64,000 bases of DNA from assembly GCA_036346205.1 (NCBI GenBank), contig JARFJB010001273.1, forward strand, positions 1,203,501 through 1,267,500. The letters run 5' to 3'. How positions within the stretch are numbered: the first letter of the stretch is position 1; every line of letters begins with the position of its first letter. The stretch comes from Vesta saturnalis. Taxonomy: Eukaryota > Arthropoda > Insecta > Coleoptera > Lampyridae. Of the stretch, positions 35,415-47,750 are shown piece after piece. Both the position numbers and the translations under genes were made by a program. The notes under the pieces are model-generated. The model was not told the origin of the DNA and searched no databases. It saw only the letters and a program-made list of their open reading frames with translations.

Positions 35415-37189
35415 GCTTTTGTGCCTAAAGTACAGATTGCTTAATCAATCACTTGGGATATCATCAGTAAAGGGAGAAACCGACGTATTAGGATTATGTT
35501 AGTACCTGTTTGTGTTACTATAAGAATTAAGGTACCGTCCAAGGAAAATTGGGAAACTTTTAGGAATTTATGTTAAACAATTAGGACTTGTGTTCAAATC
35601 GGAACTTGACCTACCTATTGAATTTTATATTTCGCTGTTTGCAAAGAGTGCAAAGTGGCACTTTGGGCGTGTTTTGTTTTTGGTTTGACGTGTTTTAACA
35701 TGGTACCCCTTCGTCTGCGAATGTGGTTGATTTGCCAATTATGCGTTGCTCGTTTTTCTTTTTACTTTCTCGTATACTAAGTGTACTATGAGAAAGCATA
35801 GCAATTGAAAAAGAATTTTAAAATTTTTTTTCGCGGATTTTAACGTTTCGGTGTTCCCTGGGTCGAGAAACATGGATTTCGCGAAAAAAATTCGTGTATG
35901 TCTGTCTGTATGTCTATGTGTGACTCCGAGACTATTTGATCGATTTTAATGAGTTTGACATGGTCCCCTTTATCTGAAAGTTATGTATAAAACTGGCTTT
36001 TCGTAAAAATCAATTAAGGGGGGAGCGAAATGAATGTGATTTTTTGGGGGTGCATTTCCAAAACCAGAGCCAGAAAGTCTGTCTTTTGTGAAAAGTTAGT
36101 AACCCTAAACCCCGATCGCAAAAAACTTTAAAAAATTTTAAAATGGCGGCCAATATGGTGATTGTAGTACATTTCGGCGCTTGCGCTGTCACCAAGACAC
36201 TATAAAAGCTACTTGCAATTTGAAATTCGCAACTTGTAAACATGGTTTCCAACGGTTTGTAAATATTCTTGAAAAAAATAAAATGTTGCCCTTAATCACG
36301 GGGTTAAAATTGCCCCTTTTTTCGAAATTGTTTTTCTCAAAAACGGCTCAGGTAATATTTTTGAAATTAACGTATTTTATAGTCACATATAACGAAAATA
36401 TAATGCGCTTTATGAGATTTCTTTAACTTATCCAGGACCGGAGTTGGAAATTTTCAAATTTGAAAACTTCAATCCCTCATAACTATCGGAGTATATAGAA
36501 GACATATATAGCTGCTAAAGTGCTATATTGAAATATTTTTAGCGCTTTCGGTTTTGCCGAAAACAACAAAAAAAGTAATTTTTTTAATTTTTTTAATACT
36601 TTATATAAAAATTTCAAAAACAAATCTAAAGTATTTTAAAGCTAATTTCTCATGCTATCCATATACGTAAAAATATACAGTGATTTGCAAAATATATGGT
36701 GAGTAAGAAAAATAAAATTTTTTTAGAGAAGTATATCTTATTATATTGCAAGTTAGGAATTGCTGCGGGCAACAGTTAGTTTCCTTGAGAAAGTGTTGTG
36801 CCGAAGTCCATCGACCAGATTTTTTTTTAAGAATTTGCTTTATTTTGATTTTATATAGCACATGATTCCTTGTTTGTCTAAAATTTTTACTTCTGTTTAT
36901 GATTACCAAATTATAAGCACGTCGATTGAGTTTTCAGGTACTTTTATTTGTGGCCAATTGTAAGTTACGGTTGCAATTTGGTGAATATTTTGAATCAAAT
37001 TCAATAAAACATTACCTGTGACCTGAGTGAATAGTTTACTTTCCTGTTTTAGGTGTAAGGTAAATTTTTTGATTTTGATGTTTTCGTGGTAACAGTGCAC
37101 GTTTGATAAGTAAGAACTAAGATCCACACACTTAACTAGTTGGAAAACATGCACTTCGCCTGTATAAGTCACTGATTATTTAAACACAG
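35411..37189. other. Non-coding region, probably an old unclassified repeat
   Basis: Base composition is less AT-rich than its neighbours at 35640-36560, with a (GTCT/GTAT)n-like stretch TGTCTGTCTGTATGTCTATG at about 35900 and polypurine/pyrimidine blocks. Frames at 36010-36252 and 36181-36426 overlap on opposite strands and have no family motif. Confidence 0.4.
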
Positions 37190-37192
37190 CAT

Positions 37193-37441
37193 ATGGTAAC
37201 CGGTGTGTTGGTCGAAACGGACCTGTTAAATGACACCACGATCTCTCGATCTAAAGCCGTTAGATTATTTTGTGTGGGCTGGATGAAGTGTATGGTTTAT
37301 TTTACGTCCTCTGTTACACAAGAAAAGCTTAGGAATTGGATCGTGGAAGTTACAGCAACTATCAAGCATCGTCCCAATGTGTCAAAGAAGCATGGATTTG
37401 TTGTACTGAATACTGCATTCAACAAAACGAAGGCCACTTAG
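37193..37441 (+). pseudogene. Mariner-like (DD41D-type) transposase C-terminal fragment
   Basis: The frame just upstream reads GRNGPVK; this is followed in another frame by PRSLDLKPLDYFVW (37234-37275), then GWMKCMVY, VTQEKLRNWIVEVTATIKHR and PNVSK. This is the pattern around the third catalytic Asp (PLDY) and the C-terminal helix in the same transposase group as the three copies at 45.7, 47.8 and 61.2 kb. The upstream part of the gene is not found nearby. It is a truncated relic. Confidence 0.65.
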
Positions 37442-38165
37442 ACAGTTACTCTGAATATTGTATTATAAATATTACTAAATAATATTATTAAATATCTTTG
37501 TCCCAATATCTAGCAAATAGATTAATTTGAGAACTTTTTTGTTTGTTTTGTGCTAGAGAATATATACCTAAAATAGTACCGTGCAATTCCAAAATGCCCT
37601 GTGTATGATATATGGCCAGATATCAAACTAATAAATTTATCGTTTTATACAGGGAAATAGGTTTTTATAACCATATAAATTAAAAGTTATACCAGTGAAC
37701 ATCAAAAGTTATTTATCCAAGCGAAACGTAAATTTACTTCAAATTTGAGTAAATTAAAACATTTTAACATGACCTTTTATAGGTTCAATTATTAAAATCG
37801 CAATTAATGTGATTTTACATATTATAAATTAGTAAGGACCATACCGCAATCCTAATTATCATAAACTAGTGTATTGCGCTGGCTAAAAGTAAAAATCAGA
37901 TTTATTTATTTTCTTTTTGTTTTACAAATTAACACAATTAGAATTATCAAACTGGTGGCTCGAGGTGGTCGATTTTTTGCAATGCATTACTGCCGAGTTA
38001 GAAAAGTATCACTACAGAAAATGATGACTAATGTAGTGGCGACAGAGTAATTAAGGTTGTTCACTTCACTATGAAATCAATTAATTTTTTACTATTAGAA
38101 TCAGTAGGATTGATTCCAATGAGGATCTGGCTCTGAAAGTATCTCAGCTATTGGCTTAAAAAACG
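37442..38165. other. Non-coding stretch
   Basis: Nothing recognised; some of 38050-38165 may be the diverged start of the LINE copy that follows. Confidence 0.4.
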
Positions 38166-38169
38166 TTTC

Positions 38170-39155
38170 CCTGACCTATCTATACTCTGCTTGATCTTCA
38201 GGAGAATTTCCGTTTGGAAGTTATCAGATATTCAACCAATTCGCAAAATCAATCAGCTACTTCTTTCTTTAAGTCTAAAAACCCGTTAGTGACCATCAAT
38301 AAGGGTTTAAGCCGAGTCGCTCAACACGTGATCTTTTTGTACGTAACCCAAGTTTGGAACAATATATTAGAAATATCCGATCAAATAGTTCTAGTCGCTT
38401 TAGATATTTCAAAGGCATTAGACCAAGTTTGGCATAAGTGTTTACTTGCCAAACTCACCTCGTTTGGGTTAACTGACACCGTCATCAATTGAGTTTCCAG
38501 TTTCCTTGATGAAATACAAATATGCTTATTTTTTCTGTTATACACAAATAATCTTATTTTTTCAACCCGTAACCCGATCCATTGCTTTGCAGACGACAGC
38601 GCCCTTCATTATAGTTCATCTCAAGTTATACGTAGAACTAATCTACTTTCTATCTCTAATCAAGATATTACAGCTGAAATCTGATCTAATCAGTACGGCT
38701 GGAGAACTCCTGATATATAAGACCCAAACTTGACCTCTTATAGGATACAGTTTGTAACTCTGGGATCGTGCTACCAAATATACTTTCGATACCGTCAACT
38801 TCATTCAAAGAAGAGCAGCGGGCTTGCATATGAACCACATTTACATTTTGACATACATCTCTTTGAGCATAGAGGAATAATTTCAATTTACATTTGTTTT
38901 GCTAGGGATACTAGATTAGCTCATTCACATCTTCAATGCGAATAGATATTTTAAACAGTCGCACCAAACGGGCGCAATTCTCATCCTGCACGGTTTCTAA
39001 TCTCTGGGATTATCTTCCTAGTTACTGCTTTCCTCTCACTTAGGTTATGAAGAAAACTAAGATAGCCGTTTGTACACATCTCTTGGAAGTCCACAAGAGC
39101 TTTACTACGTTAGGTTGAACATAACCTGTTCAGGACCACAATAATTAAAAAAAAT
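38170..39155 (+). mobile_element. Second, heavily decayed copy of the 29.4-kb LINE
   Basis: Shares blocks with 30420-31945: TACGTAACCCAAGTTTGGAACAAT-like (38340), a catalytic-Asp block VALDISKALDQVWHKCLLAK (38393-38452), PIHCFADDSALHYSSS (about 38577-38622) and a matching 3' end CAGGACCACAATAATT (39131). The whole stretch from the PQG motif region is deleted between SFLDE and FLLYTNNL, and further deletions remove most of the thumb region. Confidence 0.8.
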
Positions 39156-40426
39156 CAATTGAGAAGATGGGCAAAATTGCCATTTATTAGAATTTTATCT
39201 TAACATACTGTAAATTTAATGAAATATAGAAACGCCAATTATGCGTCAACAATTCAATTGTTATCATTTATTTTTTCTGAATCTCAATTTAGACGAATAA
39301 TACTTAAAAAAATACACGCTCTCGTCCTTCTAGTCTTTGATGAAAATGTGAAGTGAAACAAATTTTTGCTTACATTCATTTCTGTATTTTGTTATCCTGA
39401 ATTTCACATTATTTTATATTTATTAAGTATTAAGTTTATTAAGTTTCATGTTCGTTATTAAATTAGTGAAATATACATTGAGTTAGTAAAGATTATTTAT
39501 ATTTGAACATGAATAAAGCTACCCGACTGGAAATGGTTCAAAATAAATTTCAAACGTATTAAAATACTTTGTGTAAATATGAAGTGTCATTATACAGTCT
39601 TTACTTTACACCTACGCGAAACGCTCAAAAGTTTAATTTTTGCTTGCATTGTAGTTATGTAGTTTGAAATTGTATAAAATATCAAATTGTAAATTGAATT
39701 TTTTTGTCGGCAATCATTAAACATAAAATTGTTCAAACCTATTAGTGATTGTATATTAGATTTAAAAAGGCATAAGCGTCGAATTACGAGATGTGACCAA
39801 AGAAATAAATATTGTCTTCTGCGTTTAAGTTAGACAAGTAATTGTCAACATAGTTGCGTGGTAAACTCATTGTCCTTAAACGGAACTAACAAATACAATA
39901 ATTTATAAATTGTTTATAATGTAATTGACTAACGGTGAGTTAACGTGGTGCAGTTAAGTCATTATAACTAGAATTTCAAAAGATTTGTTTAAATTGTATG
40001 CAGGTGTAGAACTTAAATAAATAAAATGAATATCAAACGTTTTAAGTAAATGAAGGTTAAATTGGCACAGTACTACGAAATAAATAGTATAGTTTAAATA
40101 TACTTAAAGCTTTCTGATACTTGTAACTGGAGGTGTAAAAAACAGCTTGTGCCTTCATTAATTAATAATAAATTAATAATAAATATTTTGGAAAAAATTT
40201 TTGGGAATGTTTGTGTATGTTAAGATAAAAAACGATCAATTTTTTAGGCATATACTCCAGCGGTTTTTGCGTTAACCTCTTTCAAAAACATTGTAACAAC
40301 CCATTTTGACTTGTATTAAAATATACCGTAATTTTTGTTCTTCGTTCATTTAGTTGTAAATATAAGAAAAAATTTTAATTATTAATGATTTATAGGTATG
40401 TGGTAGGCAACTTAATTTCCATTTTG
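39156..40426. other. Non-coding AT-rich stretch
   Basis: No frame or repeat recognised. Confidence 0.5.
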
Positions 40427-40894
40427 GTGTAACTTAAGTTGCATATCTTTTTAGGGGTTTATAGTTCTATATCTTTGACTTAATTCTTTGCGCAAATATT
40501 TTCGCGCAACGCGTCATCATCATCTGACATCCTAAAGCGTCCTTTTTTCACTTCTTGATGAATGTGGTGTTGTTTAGAAAGCCATTTTTTGGGTTTCTAC
40601 CTAAATTTTGTAAAAAGTGCCATTGATTTAATGGTAAGGTCTATTTAACGCATTATACTAGTGTAACTTAAGTTGCATATCTTTTTAGGGGTTTATAGTT
40701 CTATACCTTTGACTTAATTCTTTGCGGAAATATTTTCGCGCAACGCGTCATCATCATCTGACATCCTAAAGCGTCCTTTTTTCACTTCTTGGTGAATGTG
40801 GTGTTGTTTAGAAAGCCATTTTTTGGGTTTCCACCTAAATTTTGTAAAAAGTCCCATTGATTTAATGGTAAGATCTAGTTAACGCATTATACTA
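40427..40894. repeat. 234-bp tandem duplication
   Basis: Units 40427-40660 and 40661-40894 begin GTGTAACTTAAGTTGCATAT and end AACGCATTATACTA. I count about eight substitutions, so roughly 97% identity. Both contain ATTTTCGCGCAACGCGTCAT, which includes the palindrome-like GCGCAACGCG. Confidence 0.93.
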
Positions 40895-41059
40895 AAATTA
40901 AAACATTTGCTCTTTTCAGGCACTTTGATTTACACTTTTATTACTTTTACTTTTCTACTTTAATTACATTGTAAGTACGTATTTAATTCTACTGTTACAT
41001 ACGCTTTCATTTTATGACGTGTAAAACACATTACAAAAAGCTTCTTTAATTGAATCACG

Positions 41060-42083
41060 ATGCCTCGGCTGCAAACACGCTAATATTTTCGGCAGTTTGA
41101 AAGGGGTCGAGTTGTGGGCTTACGAGAGGCTGGTTTGTCTTTGAGGTATATCCGATAAAACGCAACGGAGTTTAAATACTGTGCCAGTCTGTGTTCGGGC
41201 ATGGACCCAAGAGCGCCGTACACGAAGAGCGAGAGGTACAGGACGTCCTCGAAGAACCACAGAAGCCAAAAGTCGCTGCCTTAGAGTATTGACGACACAG
41301 GGCCGCTTCTCGTCTACACGGGCGATTGGGGAATAGTGGTTTGCAGAACATGTAAGGGCGATTGGGATGCGAACTGTTTACCGCCGGATAAGAACCTTTG
41401 GACTATTTTCATACCGTCCCCATTTTGTGCTACCACTGACTCCTGGGCAACCACGTGATCGTCTAGCGTGGTGTGGAGAACGGGCAAATTGGGACCAAGA
41501 ATGGAATTCAGTTGTCTTCAGTGATAAGTCCACATTCTGTTTGGGTATGCATTACGGTCGTGCAAGTGTGAGAAGATGGCGTAGTGAAAGACAAGATCCC
41601 CAATTTTCTGTGGAAAGGCATGTGCACCACACAGTTGGAGATATGGTATGGGGGGCTATTGCTATTGGAAGTAGGCTACCTTTGATCTTCATTAGAGGTA
41701 ACATGACCGCTGTGCGCTATATCCAAGAGATCGTAGAACTCCATGTTGTACTTTATGTTCAGACCATCCCTAACAGCATATTCCAAGAAGACAACGCACG
41801 ACCTCATGTTGCTAGGGCTTCTTTGGCTAATTTTGAGGCCAATTAAGTTGCTTCGTTGTCTTTTCCACCGAGATGTCCCGATCTTTCACCCATCGGGCAC
41901 GTCTGGGATATTATGGGAAGAAGATTACTCAATTAACCACACCCCCCACAAACTCTAGTGGCTCTGAAGCAGGTATTACACATAGCTGGGATCAGATACC
42001 TTTGAATGAAATCGATCACCTCATTAGGAGTATTCCCAGACGTGTTAATGACCATAAGACATCGTGGTGGCGCAACACATTAA
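41060..42083 (+). pseudogene. Tc1-type transposase pseudogene
   Basis: The start at 41060 reads MPRLQTR, then FERGRVVGLREAGLSLRYIR, the paired-like helix-turn-helix of Tc1 transposases. The longest open block (41367-41846) includes MRTVYRRIRTFGLFSYRP, the first catalytic Asp in WNSVVFSDKSTFCLG, MVWGAIAIGSR and the second Asp in IFQEDNARPHVARA. Frameshifted downstream are RCPDLSPIGHVWDIMGRRL, where the third acidic residue (usually PIEH) has become Gly, and a tail ending at 42083. The N-terminal half has stops and frame shifts. A dead copy; terminal inverted repeats were not identified. Confidence 0.82.
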
Positions 42084-42298
42084 GTTTTTTTGAAAAAGTT
42101 AACAGTTTAATTTTTATTAAATTTTGATCGTTTACTAGTCTAACTCGAATATACTTGTTCAAATAAATTAATTATGATTAGGTGTTCTTCTTTCTATGTC
42201 ACTTAGTCTGAGGATTGAATTCGTAAAAAAGTGTAAGTTTTACTAGTATTAAAATGAAATTTAACAAAATGTAATATTTTATTCAAACAAAAAAATTA

Positions 42299-43130
42299 CA
42301 TTTCGCGGGTATAACATTTATAAATGGTTTTTGTGTATTCGTCGCAAATAGGACGGTTACATTGGGCAAGATTTTCTTGTTTTTTTTTTGTTCTTATCTC
42401 TGGGCGCGACATATGTATAGCATGAAACCACAACTTGTTTAGATACATTTTTACCTTGGGGACCAGTACCCGATGCTCCAGGTATATTTCACACAAGTGG
42501 GTGACCAGTGAGTGCTTCTATGAGAATACTTTGCCAACATGTGAATTCTCAATCATTGCTTTTACAGAAAGCTACGTCCTAGATCCTGATAAAACATTCG
42601 CCGGCTGTGGAAGGTCTTTTCAGTATAAATTAGGTTGCTGGCTAGATATCCAGTATCAAGCATGTTATAAAATAGAGCAGGTGGCCATCTAAGGATTCTC
42701 TGTTTCGTAGAATAATGTGGTAGCCTTTTGTCCATGTTATCTACCCCACCCTTGATGCTATTGTGGTGGGAATGATATCAGGTTTTTCTTTTGGTCCACT
42801 GACACTTATCGTTATGCATAGTGGAAAGTAAGATGACAGGCTTGTTTTTTCTTATGCATATTGTTTCACTATCGTCGAATCGGATAAAACGGATTATTTC
42901 ATAAAATCTAGTCATTGACAAAGTGAGTGGGTACGCATCACATTTACATAGCTCTCTTACATGTTCTGAAGTAGATTGGCGTACGTCAGCAATTATTAGG
43001 ATACCTAAGTGTCCACAAAATTCTGTTTCGGTAAGAGTAGGCCACTTTTCGTTGGTTTATCTAGATGATCACCATTCCATTTAGCATACACACTAGTAGC
43101 TTTCTACTCGCCTCTCGTATTATAACGTAT
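42299..43130 (-). pseudogene. piggyBac-like transposase with internal deletion
   Basis: On the minus strand the N-terminal half is at about 43080-42800: TETEFCGHLGILIIADVRQS, PLTLSMTRFYEIIRFIRFDD. The sequence then jumps to the late catalytic region KPVILLSTMHNDKCQWTKRK, skipping the central part with the first two catalytic Asp residues. GGVDNMDKRLPHYSTKQ and RWPPALFYNMLDTGYLASNL follow in other frames. The C terminus holds CNRPICDEYTKTIYKC, a remnant of the cysteine-rich tail, ending at 42299. Differs clearly from the piggyBac copies at 1-3 kb and 50-51 kb. Confidence 0.78.
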
Positions 43131-45111
43131 GGTACAAAATTTCCCCTTATCTTTAAATTAACTGTGACATAAATATTCTATATTTTTGACAGTTAATTTA
43201 TAAGAAATTATTCTAGATAATGAAAAGTACAGTTCAACATTGAAATTTGTCATTATCCCTTGAGTAGAGGAAGCGTTTAGCGCACTAGTTGCATGTATTA
43301 ATTCAGTTTATACACAGTTCGAATAAAAACTAATATTCAAACGTTAGAGGCTAATTTAATTAAATTCACTCGAAATTTTCACAAAACTTTATGTTAACAG
43401 ATAGGTTTGAATAACCGTATAAACTTATTATATCGCGGGATTTAGAAGTAAATTTCATACTGATTTCATTTGCAGTTAATGTTTTATCGATGCTTTGAAT
43501 CTGCAATAATAGTTTGAAATAATAATAACTTTCAATAAGGTTGGTGATTGAAATTATATAGTGGTTTACATAAAATGATATTGAGATAGATCGATTCACA
43601 ATTTAAATTAAAGGCATCTTATCAGAATTGGACAGGGTTAACTTCTATTAGAATTTGCATATAGATGTTTCAATAACTGATATTGTAAATGAGTTTTCAG
43701 TATTCTAGAATTTAGATTAGTGTTATTTATTTTATTGTTCATTATAATTTAGACAATAACATAGTAAATGTAAATTATAATTACATTACAACAATCCATA
43801 AAGGAGCTAGCCTGGGTAAATAATAATTTTTATTCTTTAATGACTAGTGAGTCTTTACAAGTTAACTCCCAATGTGGCGGAGAAAGATTAAGCAGCACTT
43901 TAAGTCTTAACTTTTAAACGAATCATTACAAATGGTACACTGCAAAGCGTTAGCAATGGTAATTTTTTCCATATACTATCTATACTGCATTAATTATTAT
44001 CCTAAGAAGTCCTACTATTCATGTAAGCTTTTCGTCCTACTTTTCCAGAAAATATACCTGCTCTGTCTATTTTCCTAATGAATTATTCATCATATTGTCA
44101 ACCATAATGACTACTACCCTAAATATTAAGTAAATCCAATTTCGTCTATATCCTTTAGATAATTCTTCATTATACTTTCAGCACTCAAAGGGAAGTAATT
44201 TGGTTAAGTAATTTTAAGTATCAGTTTACGTCATTCAATCCATCTTACTTAAACTTTCGAATAAAAAATTGGATTTAACTTTTAGAAAGTATTATCTTTA
44301 GTTTGCGCACATGAAAGTTAAAGCTGCTAATAAATTTTATCACAAGCGTGAAAGTAATTTAATTTTGATGTAGAAAATTTTGTCTATCAATCACGTCCTA
44401 TTTAATTTTAGAAAATTATGTGAAATATTTGTTTAATTTCCAACTTTTGCTTGTAGAAATTTGGATTTTGTAACTTTTAGTTAACGTTGTAAACGGTGAA
44501 CTTTCTTAGTAAATTATGTACAAATTCACTTAGGATTTAACTTAATTCAATATTTGGTGATTATAGCCATAAGGAATGGAATGGAATAATCTTAGTTTGC
44601 TGAAACTTTGAATGCCTTGCTCTACACAAATTTAATAGGACCAGAACTTCACAGATTACCTGAATATTATTATCGTAGCCTTTTAACACAGAGGAAAATT
44701 CTATTGTTAAAATCATGTATGTTGCTTCTGGATGTAGTGTAGGTGCATTGTACTTCTCTAGCTTATATGACTTTTAACTCTACTCACAAAGGACAAAGGG
44801 GTATATTGGTAATTTAAAGATAAAATAACTCGTTTACTTTTTTGACAAAAGAATCAGTTATGCTAAGCTTATTCACATCAGATTATTTTTAATACAATCT
44901 TTTCTCATCACTATATTGTATAATAAACACATATTATGGCGATTTGATTATTTTGGTTACGCATCGACCAATAGAAATTCATTATTAGCTACAGAAGGGC
45001 CTAAATAAATAACACTGTACTGACTGATTTTTAATCTCTAAGTGCTTATTCTCAGATTTCTCTAAAAGTTGAAGAAATTGCCTTATTTTCCAAATTCCTC
45101 TTTGGCTGTAC
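43131..45111. other. Non-coding AT-rich stretch
   Basis: No recognisable gene or repeat. Confidence 0.5.
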
Positions 45112-45258
45112 AGGTTGTCCCATTTTAGTATGTTTTACGGGGTATCTCGCTTATTTTTTAAGTTAGAACCTTGCGGTTTTTGCGACACCGTGCTATTTTT
45201 TAATGAAACCAAAGATGCAATAATCAAATTTACCATAGCCATCTTAGTTTTTGTGCTA

Positions 45259-45566
45259 CAGGGTGATTTTGGAAAAATTGCATTTTTAGTCATCCCCTGC
45301 AACTCTGTTATTGTCAGACATATTAAAAAAGTAAACACTGATATTTGTAGATTTTTTTACGTAGAATCCAGTGGCGATACTCAGATTTTCTTTAGAGGTC
45401 ACAGTTTTTGAGACATTGACATAACCTACTTTTTTTTTAATGGGACACCCTATATATTTTTTTAAAATCTTTTTCCCCTTGCCAAGAGCTTTTGAAAAAT
45501 ATAGCAGTCTATATTTATCTTTATAAATAACGTGACGAAATGATTTTTTTCTATAATTTACATTGG
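45259..45566. repeat. Left inverted repeat of DD41D element 1
   Basis: Flanked by TA, it begins CAGGGTGATTTTGGAAAAAT and matches in reverse the right arm at 46953-47242, which ends ATTTTTCCAAAATCACCCTG followed by TA. Similarity weakens but continues beyond these points (TTAGTTTTTGTGC outside the left arm, ACACAAACTAA outside the right). Confidence 0.8.
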
Positions 45567-45727
45567 TAAAAAACAAAATAATTAATTAATCTCAAATATT
45601 GTTCAAATTGCAGACCATTATGTCTCCTACAAGTTTCACAAAGTTTATAAATTCTTTTAATAGCATTTTCCAAAATACATGATTGTCTTCGTAATGCTGC
45701 AAAAACATTTTCCGTTGCAATTTTTAA

Positions 45728-46717
45728 TTATTGCATTTTGGCGTATTGCCTTGAATAAATTTTATTCTTTAAATAACCCCACAAAAAATCCAAAATCGAG
45801 AGATCCGGTGATCGTGGTGGCCATCGAACAGGTCCATTTGTTCCAATCCATCTCCTGGGGAAACGTTCATTTAGCCAGTTTTGTATTATTCTAGCATTGT
45901 GGGATGGAGCCCCATCCTGCTGGAAGAATATATCGTTCAGTTGAGCCAGTGGAATATCTTCTAAAATGTTCATAGTTTTTTCTTGTAGAATTTGTAAGTA
46001 CCCATTAGAGTTTAGGTTTTCTTCATAAATCTTGTAAACTGTTTTTCGGTTAAAAATAAAGCAGGAGACATTAAATCCGAACCTGCCTTGACGCTCTCTA
46101 GCAAAAATCACGTGGGTGTTTTCTTGACTCCAAAACCGCTAGTTGTGTCTATTAAGAATTCCCAAACTTGTGAAATGTGCCTCGTCTGACCAAATTATTT
46201 TTTTTTCTATTATTGTCCTGAGTTTTCATATTTATAAACCAATTGCAGAACTCCAATCTAGGTTCAGCATCACCAGGTTGCAGATGATGAACAAGTTTAT
46301 ACTTGTAGGGTTTGAATTTATGTTTTTTTTAAAATCCATTGCACTGTTGTTTTAGACACACCGGTCTCTTCATCTATTTTCCTGCACGAGGTTTCAGGAG
46401 TGGCTTGAACAACTGCTAAAACGTTGATCTCTAATTCTTCGTTCTCTTTGTTGTAAACTCGGGGTCCAGGTTTGTCAAAGATCCATGTTGGCAAAGATTA
46501 AATTTTAATTTTTGAAATATTCTTCTGTCGGGTTGTCTTCTTTCGGGATATCTATATGACAAAATAGGTATAGAAAATAAATACAAATTCTAAGGTAAAG
46601 ATTAACTGACCTGTTCAGATAGAGTTCTAAGGCCTGGTCTGCATTTTCATTAGATAATATGAAGCAGGTATTCATATCATATTTCTCAAAGTTTTCAAAT
46701 TTTTGGTTTCGAGCCAT
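45728..46717 (-). pseudogene. DD41D-type mariner transposase 1, with intron
   Basis: A Tc1/mariner-superfamily transposase. The start at 46717 reads MARNQKFENFEKYDMNTCFI, then ADQALELYLNR. A 59-bp GT-AG intron (46552-46610) follows, then YPERRQPDRRIFQKLKFNLC in the same frame after splicing. The catalytic part (46111-45728) has FFQQDGAPSHNARIIQNWLN and GPVRWPPRSPDLSILDFLWG. From the Asp of QQD to the Asp of ILD there are 41 residues, as in DD41D (rosa-like) families. Stops and frameshifts, including after RTKN, inactivate it. The first catalytic Asp was not located. Confidence 0.75.
46552..46610 (-). other. 59-bp GT-AG intron in DD41D transposase 1
   Basis: On the minus strand: exon end TACCTGAACAG-like (reads CTGAACAG), intron GTCAGTTAATC ... 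TTTTGTCATATAG, next exon ATATCCCGAAAGAAG. Splicing gives LNR-YPERRQP, matching the continuous LYFERYPERGQPEE of the copy at 61 kb. Confidence 0.75.
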
Positions 46718-46952
46718 ATTAAAAAATAATTAAACAACAACAACAACAAGAGCAAGAACGATAACAATAAACAAAAACAGCGAATAACAATAAATATCAG
46801 CACTAAATTTGGGAAAATGTAACCAGGAATAATTTGAGAGAAGCAGAAACTTCAAAAATCAAATACCTAAGTAATGGCAGAACGTTAGTTATTTTGTTTT
46901 TTGCGTTACCATGGTTACCCACGGCTATCCGCCATTATCAATGTAAATTATA

Positions 46953-47242
46953 GAAAAAAATCATTGTATCACGTTATTTGTAAAAATAAATATAGACTAT
47001 GTTATATTTTTGAAAAGCTCTTGGCAAGGGGGAAAGGATTTTAAAAAATATATAGGGTGTCCCGTAAAAAAAATAGGTTATGTCAATATCTCAAAAACTG
47101 TGACCTCTTAAGAAAATCTGAGTACGCCACTGGATTCTACGTAAAAAAATCTACAAATATCAGTTTTTACTTTTTTAATACGTCTGGCAATAACAGAGTT
47201 ACAGGAGATGACTGGAAATGCAATTTTTCCAAAATCACCCTG
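46953..47242. repeat. Right inverted repeat of DD41D element 1
   Basis: Reverse partner of 45259-45566: ATGTAAATTATAGAAAAAAA-type start, GCTCTTGGCAAGGGG, GCCACTGGATTCTACGTAAA and the terminal CACCCTG-TA. Confidence 0.8.
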
Positions 47243-47292
47243 TAGTACACAAACTAAGAAAATTTCATAGCCCGTTACATTTCTGAAATACA

Positions 47293-47635
47293 GGGCGCAA
47301 TTGAAAATATTGTATTTTGGGAACCTTCTTGTATCTCCGCTATCCTTTAATGTATGGCAAAGGTAAAAATTGGTTCTTATACAGTTTTTTACGTATAATC
47401 CAGTGGCGTAGTCGTAGTTTGGCTGTAAGCTGCCAATTTTTAGCAATAAATGAAACTTATGGTTTGTTTAACGGAACACCCTGTATATGTTTCTTGCGTT
47501 TGATTGGAAATTTTATAAGCTATACAAAAATAGATAACACATGATATGTATTTTAAATAATAAACCTAAAATCTATGATTTCACAAAATCTGCGTAATAA
47601 CATAGTGTGTATTATATAGCATTAGAATTACTAGG
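47293..47635. repeat. Left inverted arm of DD41D element 2
   Basis: Mirrors 48810-49165: TTGAAAATATTGTATTTT, GTATCTCCGCTATCCTTTAA, GGTTCTTATACAGTTTTTTA and GCGTAATAACATAGT recur inverted on the right. It begins after TACAGGGCGC. Its outer continuation appears to lie at 45112-45240, beyond element 1. Confidence 0.75.
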
Positions 47636-47750
47636 TCGTGAGTTAATTATACTAGGATATTACAAACATAGAAATTTTAAAAAGCTAAACCAATTTTAAG
47701 CCAGAATAAAACTGAAAAACTTAACATAATATTAAATCGACTGTAACCCC

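Noticed and set aside
45115..45576. Frames of 98 and 96 residues in both directions at the left end of the mariner composite
   Set aside because: They lie in the inverted repeats and reappear, mirrored, at 47057-47446; non-coding repeat sequence.
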